The position numbers and the translations under genes are program-made. The notes beneath the pieces are model-generated. The model made no database searches, had not been told where the DNA came from, and saw only the letters and a program-made list of their open reading frames with translations. Source: Glandiceps talaboti (Eukaryota > Hemichordata > Enteropneusta > Spengelidae). Taken from it: a DNA stretch of 64,000 nucleotides. Within the stretch, counting starts at the first letter, position 1; every line of letters begins with the position of its first letter. Positions 27,593-39,500 of this stretch are shown here, piece by piece. The stretch lies in the NCBI RefSeq assembly GCF_964340395.1, contig NC_135551.1:11389379-11453378 (forward strand). The letters are read 5' to 3'.

Positions 27593-27926
27593 CACAGGCA
27601 TTTGTTTCCCGAGTTATGGCTGAGAATATTTCTATCAGAATACAATAAAATGACGATAATATCATTAATATTGACGTATTAAACCAACACTATATGAAAG
27701 GGGTAAAATTACACTTGTTTCTGTGATCGCGCAGTTTCACTAAATGCGAAGGAAGACACGTGTCTTCCTTCGCATTTAGTGAAACTGCGCGATCACAGAA
27801 ACAAGTGTAATTTTACCCCTTTCATATAGTGTTGGTTTAATACGTCAATATTAATGATATTATCGTCATTTTATTGTATTCTGATAGAAATATTCTCAGC
27901 CATAACTCGGGAAACAAATGCCTGTG
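27593..27926. mobile_element. Perfect spacer-less 334-bp palindrome flanked by an 8-bp duplication
   Basis: The two 167-bp arms are inverted complements with no mismatch and no spacer; the centre lies between 27759 and 27760 (GACAC/GTGTC). The ends are CACAGGCATTTG and CAAATGCCTGTG. GGATGCAT lies directly outside both ends (27585-27592 and 27927-27934) in direct orientation, as a target-site duplication would. No coding capacity. Eight-base duplications are made by hAT, P and some other DNA transposases; the termini do not settle which. Confidence 0.85.
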
Positions 27927-28145
27927 GGATGCATATAGATTAGTTTCGTGGTGACGGTGTTACGTCAGGAGACTGCAGATTGAAATTTCATTTAACGACA
28001 AACCACTTCGTTTTAATTGTGTAGTGTATCGTATATTATGTGTAATGATGTTTGTTTTTCGAAGCACATGTGCTTGCACGCTAACACCTGTCAACTACTT
28101 GCAAGTACACTGTGTTGGTTGTCTGACACAGTGCAGTAGACAAGC

Positions 28146-28176
<31 letters not shown>

Positions 28177-28922
28177 GCAAACACATAGCGCGAGGCACCG
28201 GTCGTGAACACACCTTGTTTGATCTCGACACACACAACAACTGTCACTGTCAGCCTGTGTCAGCCAGCAAATGTTCTATATTAACTTATTATTAATATTA
28301 AGGTATTTCATTGACACCAAAGGAAGGTCCATTTCTGTTACAACTTACATTCCACTCATTTTGTCATCTAATATTTACTGCACACTGTTCATAGCATAAA
28401 ACATTTGTTGTTATGATAAATTATTATGAAATTAATTAGAAGGCAATTTTTATCTAAGAATTCTGTTTGTTGAATTTTTTTTATTTGCTGCTGAAGTTTT
28501 TAACTATTTTGTATATTTATAATAATTCAATTATTATTATGATTAAAAAACTTTATTACGGCTACACAGTCCAGAGAAGAACAAAAATACACCAACACAA
28601 AACATCTTAAATATTACACGACATCAAGATCAAAACACAAACAGCAAAATATTACAAAAGGTATTTTAAAAGAAAAAAATCAGTGTAATGAAAAGATAAA
28701 TAATATGTATATACTGACAGCCAGGGAGCTGATCGGATCTAATGTTTACATGAGAAGAATGTTGTAAGTTGTTGCATAGTTTCATGACAAAAAAAAAAAA
28801 AAAAAAATATTATGATCATCGAGTTAGAAACCATAGGTCTCTTTACAGCACTGCATCTAATGCAATTTGTGAATCAGTGGAGAAATATTGTCTGGTTTAC
28901 GAGAATGATATTAAAAATGTTT

Positions 28923-29741
28923 GCTCCATATGAATTTACAACGGAAATCACAAACCCTGAAACAAAACGTCGCCTGGTTTGACAAAAATCTGTATAACAT
29001 TGCCAGAGTTTACGTCTGGCCAGACAAAATTGCTCTATATGAATTTACAACGGAAATCACAAACCCTGAAACAAAACATCACCTGGTTTGACAAAAATCT
29101 GTATAACATTGCCAGAGTTTACGTCTGGCCAGACAAAATTGCTCCATATGAATTTACAACGGAAATCACAAACCCTGAAACAAAACGTCGCCTGGTTTGA
29201 CAAAAATCTGTATAACATTGCCAGAGTTTACGTCTGGCCAGACAAAATTGCTCTATATGAATTTACAACGGAAATCACAAACCCTGAAACAAAACGTCGC
29301 CTGGTTTGACAAAAATCTGTATAACATTGCCAGAGTTTACGTCTGGCCAGACAAAATATCTCTTTGATGTTGTAAATGTTCTCGTCTGGCTCGACAAAAA
29401 TGTATTAATATTTCCACATGTTATCATCTGGCACAACAAGAATTGAAATACAATTGATACATTTCAGTCAATTGACTGTCTCAAAAATATCAAAGAAGGT
29501 GCCAGACCTTAGGTTTACCAGGCAGGGACATATGAATTTGGCGTTGATCTCCTAAGATAATGGTAGCTCACGCTAAGAAAGTGTAACATTATATCAGTAA
29601 AGATATTTGTCACGCCAGACAATTGATGAAACACTGTTGGTAAGATTTTTGTCTCGCCAGCCGATAGAATGTAGCTTTGTTAATGAGATTTTTGCCGAGC
29701 CAGACGACGTTTTGTTTCAGGGTTTATGATTTCCGTTGTAA
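28923..29741. repeat. Foldback element: 109-bp tandem array with an inverted end copy
   Basis: GCTCCATATGAATTTACAAC or GCTCTATATGAATTTACAAC starts units at about 28923, 29032, 29141 and 29250, period 109 and alternating C/T (218-bp dimers). The inverted complement of the unit head (GTTTTGTTTCAGGGTTT ... TTTCCGTTGTAA) lies at 29701-29741, with a diverged middle rich in TCTGGC and GCCAGAC. Confidence 0.8.
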
Positions 29742-29860
29742 TAGAGTTTAGTCACAGAATTGTCACTCACTTTTTCTATTCATTTTGAAATCTATTTCAT
29801 TTTTTTTTTGTGTTGAAAACAGTTTATTCTAATATTGTTATCTGAAAATTTATACACAGG

Positions 29861-32800
29861 ATGCAGCAATCATTGGACCAACAACTTTTAAAAGCCGCTG
29901 AGACCAATAATGTAGGATCTGTCAAAAGATTAGTCAGACTTGGGGCATCAATCTCGGCAACAGACAAAAAGGTAATGAAAGTTATGAATATGAAAACTTG
30001 GGAGTTTACACAGACCTAGCCAGGTTATGTCTGCAGACACATTATTCAACAATACAGTATTCTAAACTAAGATGCATGTTTTAAGTTGAACGACAGTCAA
30101 AAATGAACCGCTAAACGTACATGTCATGTGTTTGCTCTTTCACTTTCACAAAGGATGAATATTTATTCAAATGATTTCATTCACTGTATAGAATTCTCAG
30201 CAAAACTTAATTTCATCATTCAATAGTGCAACAAAATATCTGAGTGTTCCAATATTTTGATGACTATAAACAGTTATCTTCATCTAGAAATGAGGTCATG
30301 ACCTCAAGCCTAAAGATTTACACCGCCTTAGGCTTGAGGTCATGACCTTTTTTTAGGTCATTGCCTCATTCCCAGATGAAGATCGCTGTTAGTTGTCAAA
30401 ATATTGGAAAACTCTGATATTTTATTGTGCTGTTGATCGATGAAATTAAGATTTGTTGGTGAATACTTGATATTTGATGTTTAAAAATGTTGAAAAAAGC
30501 ATGACTGCTTGTATGTAACATTAGCGATGATGAACCACAGACATGTAAGAAACTTGTCTGTGGATGAACAAACAAGGAATTTAATTGTCAAGGAGTCCTA
30601 AAAATTGGCTGTTTTGCCTGTAGTACATACAGAAAACGCTTTACTTTGCTGTTATGGGTTGTATTATAGTAACAGTACTGCAGTGTTCTGCCAAGGTTTC
30701 CAACTAGTGGGGACAAAGGCCCCTTGGTTGCAAAAAGTGGGGTCATTTGACAGGGAGTGGGGTCAATTATTTATTGTCTATGAAATTATATATATTACCT
30801 CAGACCACTATAGAGATACCATGGTCTGAGATATTCCATTACACATAGATTATTACCTAACTTCATAAAACAATTCCATTCATAATAACAGTTCCCAGTA
30901 AGCTATTTTTTGAAAATTGTACACTACACATTACACCTTAGAAAAAGAAGGCAATAAAAATTATGTAATTTTAAGTCATTTCTACAGAGTATATTATATG
31001 TTGTTTAGAAAGATTGAACAGCCAGCTACTAGTCACAAATTTTAATCTGAATATCAATGAATAGCAGTGCTCAAATTTATAATTCCTTTTCTCAGACAAG
31101 GATAAAGAACAACTTCAAAATTAGTGAACACATGATTGAATAAAAACTTTGAGAAATCCTAATCTTGTAACCACTTGTTTCATTTTTACAACTGTTACAT
31201 TGCCATGTTTATCATTCCCTCTTCAAATTCATGACGAGTTTAGAAAAAAAAAACATTTTGAAGAAAATAAACTCCCTGACTTTCAAAAGTACCAAATGTG
31301 AACGAAAAAATAATACAGTCAAACTTTAAAATAATTTATTTTTATTTTTAATTACCATCACTGGCTGTGTAACAACATGATTTCGTCAGGTGCTATATCA
31401 AATGACAGTATTAGTTACATATTGTAAACTTGATACGGAAAGCTGACATTAGGTGTCCTTGAAACTCTGAAACCTTGAACTTAAACTATCAACAACGTCA
31501 ACGTTAGGATGCATGATGCTTTGTAATACCACTGTAATTATTTTCTGATTTGCACAACAAGTTCATTCGTCATGTCTGACCGGGCGCACATGCATCAGCC
31601 GTCTCTAGTGACAGCCAGTGATCACTCATTGATTCAGTGCCCAACATTCACGTGTCACTGTCAACATCATGCAACACGATCCCCTAACGCAGCTTTGTCG
31701 GAATCAAAATACACATGTACTCATTTTGTTAACCCATCAACAAATGAATATCACAACCTGTCCCGTAAAATTTGGTTTACTAAGGCTTATGTGGCAGATA
31801 GATGTTCCGATTTCCCGTAGCAAGTTCAGTGTTTCGCACACGTCAGTGAGTAGGTCAGAGGTCGCGACAGTGACGGTAGACAAAACATGGGAAGAGAGAC
31901 GTCCATTTAGGCGTCTCATCTACTCTATGAGACTACCTCTAATGTTTCAATTGAAGATTATGTTTATCAAAGTTGATCTTTTTGTTGCATATTAATGCAT
32001 TTTTTTTGCATGTTAACAATAGAACTGCGTGTTGTCACTGTATCTTATATGATGTCAACAAAACTGCATGTCGCTTACAGAGTCAGTATACTTTTTGTGG
32101 TATTGACGCCAGGGCCTGTTCCTGGACTTAGTGTCTGCCCTACAATGAATGCGCCAAAATGACGCAAGGTGGGACAATTATTGCGTCATTTGTAATTTTA
32201 GGGGGCCAATGTCGCAAGGCCGCGGCCTCGGCAGAACACTGGTACTGTTAGTAATGGTAGTCAGAGAGACTAAATCCTACAATGTAAACATAACACATAG
32301 CATGATATATTACATTTTTGTTGATGTGTTTTTCACACAGAAATAAACCCTTCTTAAAATATTTTTAAATAAGTGAAACTTTTGCCCAGTGTTTATAGCA
32401 TCCATATCAAGTGTAAAAGTATACTGTTTTATTTGCCAATTGACCACATTAGAAAGGCTACATGCTAGGCTTGTAAATAAACCAATTGAAACAGTATACT
32501 ATTACACTTGATATAAATGCTATAAATGAGTGTAGCACATAGTGCTTTACTTCAGTGTTACTCATTGTAATAGTGCTGCAGTCTCAGTGTGTTTACATTG
32601 CCTTAAAATATAGCCTACATGGCTCAAAATATAGCCTACATGGCTAAAAAGAAAATAAGAATTCATTGCAAAAGTACAATATTTTCTATGTGAAAATGCA
32701 TGATACTCGAAAATTATTTTTACTTTGCTAAGTGCTTGCATATTACAGTGGTCAAGGACACGCTCTCAGATTAATGTGTAGTTTCTGATTTGTGCAATGT

Positions 32801-33741
32801 AACATTGCAGGGAAAAATATCATAATCAAAAAAGAAATCGGTACAAAAAAAATTATGCCTTAGTGAAAAACCTCACTACCTTAGAGAATTACTATACCAA
32901 TAAAATTCATGATTTGTCAAAAAATAACAGTTACTTAAAATCTTGTTCTCAATTATACATCTTATTTGTAATTCTTAAAATGTTAATTTTTAAGAATCTC
33001 AAAAAAATAATTGTTAACCCAAAAAACAGAAATTGTCATAGTGTTAACCTAGAATGAGTCAAATTGCATCTTTACTGTTAACTTACAGTATTACCACTAT
33101 GTACACTAACACTTACATGTATTTGTATACACAGGGTGAATACAATGTACTTCAATTGGCAGCTAAGTGTGGAAGTACCAATGTAGTAGAATATTTAGTG
33201 TCATTACAGGATTGCCCACTGAATGCACAATCTAAGGTGAGACAGTTGTTTACAGTGAGTTATTAGGAAATTGAGATTGTTATAAGAATACTGTTTTATT
33301 ATTCATTATCACAATTATTTTGTATCTAATGTAATTGTCACATTATTGATGATTAGAAGTAAAGAATTGTCAAGTGATGCCTTCCTATTATTGTTTAGGA
33401 GAAGTTGAAACTGAAATAATTTAGTTACACAGGAAATACATGGTGAGAAGGTTTAAGGAAGAAGGAAATGTCAAATTATTATATAACATAAAAGTTAACT
33501 TTTCTTCACATGTCTAGTGTATGTCATCATACTTAGGTGAAAATACAAGGAAAATGAGTATAGAATTACATAGTGAAGTTTGGAGTGACTGATAATTCCT
33601 ACATGTACATGTAGTTTAGTATAGGTATTGGTAAATGCCAGCTGTTAATTGATATCATGGTGGAAATAAGGATGAATGTACAAGTATTATTCAGTAAAAC
33701 AGGCAGAGATTGTGTACGGTGTATGTCGGTATGGTGATTAT

Positions 33742-33803
<62 letters not shown>

Positions 33804-36503
33804 GCGTGTGCGTGTGCGTGTGCGTGTGTGTGTGTGTGTGCGTGTGTGTATGTTAGGACGATTGATATACATGTAACTTACCTTACTGTAGACTCTGTTA
33901 GTGAAATATTGTAGATTTTGCGTGCATTAATATAATAACGTAATATCACTATGCATCATTAATGTACAGTAATCATCCATACATAGACCCTGTCCACTTT
34001 TGAACCTCCCATTCAGTTCTTCTTGACTATTTATCATTCATTTAGAACTAGTCGTCCAGGTGTCATGGTTAAAATATAATGAAACAAATTGTTTTGACAT
34101 TGTCCACCTAAGAATATTGTAACATTGTAACAAAATGTTTGGCAGTGTTCGCCAAGACTCTGATATGTGACATTCTAGTGGGACTGACTGCAAATTTTTA
34201 CCAAAGTTGAACTGATTGCAGTATTGTTTATTTATTGTATATATACATACAGCTGTATATACATGATTATGTATAATGTATTATAGTAATTTAAAGTGAG
34301 GTTGCTATAGTTACGTATGTACTTTTAATTTCAGTCCAGTGGAAGAACAGCTCTACACCTCGCATCTCAGTATGGGCATTGGTTTGTTGTCGATTCATTA
34401 CTCAATGCAAAATGTGATATTAATCTGCGTACAAAGGTAAGTGTGTAATAATCATTTGCTACGCCGTAAACAGCGTTTGGTTGGTTGAACAAAATTAATG
34501 TAGCCCCTGACCAGTACACCATATTCCAGTTCTAGGAAAGATAAAACATTTCTTAGTTTGGCCACTAGGAGTGCTGTTCACCAGCCATTTGTTATCAGGA
34601 AATGACGGCCAGATTACATATAGCATAAAGACAGCAGACACTAAGTTACCACACATTCTCTATGTTGTTCCCATAATACTATTTTATTAGCGACTAAAAG
34701 TAATCAAAACATATCTAACCACTACTGTAATACTCTGTTATGGACATTCAGAGTTCTTTCACACACATTTCATTCACTGCTTCATGCAACCAATGGCCAT
34801 GACACAAATTTTAGCCCCACTTTGCCAAAACTGGTACGCCCTCTTGTGGTGGTTACCAGAGAAATGGCTGGAACTTCAGAAACTGGAATATGTCATAAAT
34901 ATTAAAGACAGTGATTTATGCCAAAATAACAAGTTTCATTTGGCTGGAAGTGTTGAGTGAGAATGTAGTTCAGACTAACAAGCTTTCTTCTTTACATACA
35001 CATGTTCAGTTATTTGGTAGGACAGCTCTCCATTGGGCGGCTGTGAGTGGACAATACACTATAGTGGAACAACTTCTACTGGCAGGATGTGATGTCAATA
35101 ATCAAGACAAGGTCAGTTTGGTCATGTGACTATCACATGACTAACTCATCACCTTTCATTAGTTCAATTGATTTGTGTCTTCATATTTAATATTGTATAA
35201 AAAAAAGACCTAGTGTTGAAAGGTGATTAAAGTAATATCATGAAATGATAAAATACAAATTTAAATGAATGATTTTACAAAATAATATATTTTGTTCTCA
35301 GAACTTTGTGTGGTTTAGTTTATGGGATAAAGCTATCATTGATGTTCTCTTCATTTATTGTATTATTTATCGGAATCTAAAAATGGCACATTTTGATGAG
35401 TGCAAGCGTTTCTAACATCAATCAAGAAAAAAAATACACTTTGATAGCTTGGTCAAGTTTACAGTAACTCCAATTTTAAAAATTCAAAAACTTTTTTTTT
35501 CTTTTTTCAACATCATTGGTCATTTGGTACCAAATTTAGTGGGTTCTTATATTGTTAAGATTTGCCCTTGAGATGTCTATATTGAATCTATATTGATGGC
35601 CTTGCATTTAGTGCTAAAATATATAATGTGTATATAGTCAATGTGTCAACAAACTTTGTAGTGTAAACCACTTCCATTATGGCATTTATTGAAGTATGAT
35701 AAAACTAATCAAAATTAATTATACTTAGTCTAATAATTGAGAGTTTATTCCAATAGGGAACTTGCAATCCAGACTGAGCATGCTCAGATGCAAAGGACTA
35801 TGGGAATATCTGTGGTTATCGTAATACCTAATCTGGAGCTACCAATAAAAAAAACCTCCCACAATGGTTTGGGTAATTATGAATTGATCATTCGTGGTTG
35901 CAAACAATGTAACAGTACTGTTTACTATACCAATTCATTAGCATTTGTTATCACATTTCCCATGATTCAACATTCAACATGGCAGGTTTGCAAGTTCCCT
36001 ATTAATTCAATGGCCCCTCTTAGGTCGACACACCCATTAATGTGTCATCTCCTGAATTGCATCATTTCAGATCTCATACTGTTTTAGTTACTTACTTTAA
36101 AAAAGTAATCTGTCATTATGTCTACTTTTTCTAGTGAATAAATTTGAACTCTTTTGTCTAAATTGCCACTGTTCATGCACTGTATAATGCAAACTTTAGA
36201 ATTGGAATTACATCATTTTTTTTATCTGTAGAGTTGTGCTGAGAAGGCTTCTGAGGTGGCCAAATTATCAGGTTTTCCACTATCCGCAGTACCTGCACTT
36301 GTAAGTTAAAATACTAAGTAGTAGTTAGTATGTGTACAACTATCATTCACTGTTCTCAAAGTGTCATTCACCTTATGAAATGTTGAAGTATGGTACTGTT
36401 ACATATCCAATCTGATTAAAATCCGATGTAGTGTACATGTTCCGATTTCTTTTTGGTTGTTACGTTTACTGTCATTTATTCTTTTGGGAGCGTTCAACCA
36501 ACC

Positions 36504-36560
<57 letters not shown>

Positions 36561-39500
36561 CTGATTGATTGATTATCACCAGAATATTGGTAACACAGCA
36601 TTACATCTGGCAGCTCAGCTGGGCCATAAGTCAACTGTACAGGCATTGCTAACTGGTGGAGCTAAGGTCAATGTTACACAGGTAATGGTACTCCCAAGAA
36701 ATACCACTAACTTACCATACAGATGCCACATCAAAGTTAATATAAAACATCAAATGTTAGGTCCCCAAAAAAGGATTGTTTCTGGTCAGCGTGCATATCA
36801 CTTAAGTATCCTCATATCTGTCTTTTTTTGTGAGTTTGTCCAACCTATGCAGATCTGTGGTGAAACACAAAAATACCCCTCCCTACCTATGAACATTCAT
36901 TTCAAGCCCCACATACACACTTGCTCTAAATTTAAAGTACTAAATAAAAAGAACAGTGACTGCCATCGGCCATAAACAGTAGATTTAGTGACAGGTTTGT
37001 TGAAAATGAAAAAAAAAAGTTTGCATCGTCACACCACTTTAGACAAAATGTCCAATTCCTTTTTTTTTTTGGCCTTCATGTAAAACTGAAACTTTGGATT
37101 CAGAAGCTAAGTATTTGTTATGGGAAAGGTGCACGTACATGTAATATCAAATCAGCATTCATGATAACTTGTGCCAATGAGCATGCTTACTGGTGATATT
37201 TGCATTGACAGTAAAGTTGCATACCAAAAATTGCATACATTGTACCTGCATGCAAATCAGAGGACATGTATCCCAGAAGCGAAACATTATTATGCACCGA
37301 GTTTTGTAATTTTCAAATTTAAATAACAGAATACCATAATGTACATGTAAGAGCTGTGCCAATATGGGTATTTGGGGTATGTTCAATGGACTTATGTTTT
37401 CTGGTGCACTTTTTCACTCACTTCACTCGCAGAAAGTGCTCCATACTGCTGCAGATATTACAGCATGCAAATAGATACTCAGCATTTCTCGCACTGACAC
37501 TTGCTACAGATAATACATCACACAAACAGAAACCCAGAGTATGCCGCAATGGCATTTGCTGTAGATTACCACTCATCACACAAACAAATACCCAGCTTAT
37601 GCTGCACTGGCCCTTGCCACAGATAACACAGCGCACAAACCATGTTTTAATGTAGGGTCTGTGCACAAACAAATACCCAGCGCATGCCACACTGGCACTC
37701 ACACATCAGAGGGTTTTCTTACAGTGTGCAATTTATGTACTTTTTGGCAAAACTTATTTACTCCAATCTGTTGTATGACATAATCAGGCCAGTGGACGTA
37801 CAGCCCTACATCTAGCAGCAATGGGCGGACATAGTGATGTCATGGAACTATTGATCAAAGCAGGAGCAGATTTGAACCAACAAACACAGGTACACTAAAA
37901 GTGTTTCCTTTGATAAAACGAACTAAAATACATAACAGAATGTCTGGGAAACCAAACTTAGTTATTAACAAAGCCTATGATAGAACATTAATTACAGTGT
38001 ACCCGTATATCTGTATTTTTTTTAAAAAAAACATGTCTAGAAAATAGTCAATCTGGGGTCATATTATGCATAATCTTTGTTTCACAGTCAAACATACTTT
38101 CAAATACTATATTTTCAATGGATTTAATTTTCAGTGAAAAGACATTATGACTATTTCCAGGACCTAAGTTGGTGTGCATAGTATCTACAAATAAACATAT
38201 TGTCAAAGGATTTTATTGTTGCAGAAATTCACATCAGCAAAAAGAGAGAAAATAAATTTCCAGTGAAAATTTTGTATTTTACAATACTTACCAAGATGAT
38301 CATATTGTTGACATCACCAAAGAGTGTTCTAGAAAATAGTTAATTTTGAGGTACTATTACACATAAAACACATTACCATATCCCTACATTGTACAGAGGC
38401 TCCAAACACCACTACATTTTGCTGCATCTGGAGGACATCAATCTGCTGCTCAAATACTGTTGGATTGTGGGTGCAATACACAGTTCAAGAATAGGGTAAG
38501 TTGTATGGCAAAGTAGAGAAATAATTGCATTTGTGATCAATCTTGTACGATTACAAAATAATCTATGATTATATATAATCAGAATTTTTTCAGGAAATCA
38601 CATGATCAATACAAAAGTCACATGACTAATTATACTAGAATTTCAAATCTAAATAGTTATTCTAACAACTTTAGAATAACTAGCATCACAATTATCACAA
38701 TATATATAAATATTCATTATTTCAAATCTGCTTACAATTTACAATATGATAGTCAATTTAGTTTTTTTTTGGATTTTCTGTAGTCCTAATACAGAGGACT
38801 TTGTTTACATTACTTAAAATACATCATCTTTTATGTTGCATTGTTTGATATTCATTTTTCAGGAAAACATTTCAACGTAGTGATTTTGATATCAACACAT
38901 TTACATAATTAAATACATCCTATTTGATTATTTTTCAGCAAAATATGCGACCTATTGACCTTGCCCAGAACAAAGGTCATGAAGAGATTGTCGAAATTAT
39001 CCTTGAAAGTGAAAAGGTGAGAGAATATCTACTGTCCACAGGGTGCAGCAAGCATGTAATTTATTGATTGATTGATTGATTGCATGCTCGCTGCACCCTG
39101 TGCTACTGTCAGATACTTTTGAAGATGTTATGTTTAAGATTTAGCAAATTTGCTAATGAAAGAAAAATATGAAATGTTAAGTTTCTGGTGTGTGTTATAT
39201 GATAATTCTGCCCTCAAACGTTAGCCTGTGTGACTACAAAGAAACAGTTTTGCTGTATGAATCTGGAAATTTTTGTAGTGATATAACTGTTGACAGTACA
39301 TGTGTGTTAAACCCATAACATGTTCAAGTAATGTAAGAGATTATTACTATTAGACAGTATAATTTGACATGTTGATTTACAGGAGAGAGACATCAGTCAA
39401 GAACCAGAACACAGGAAAGCAAGTAAGTCAGTGTTTTGAAATTCTTAGTCAGAGGCCATAGTATGTTGCAACATGTTGTGTTGTGTTGTGTTGTGTTGTG

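Noticed and set aside
27593-27926. Palindrome as a pure assembly foldback artefact
   Set aside because: Not excluded, but the direct GGATGCAT on both outer flanks is better explained by insertion with target-site duplication.
36565-36975. 136-codon frame starting in the GATT repeat upstream of ROCO exon 6
   Set aside because: Only 36583-36681 is exon; the part before is microsatellite and the part after the GTAATG donor is intron.
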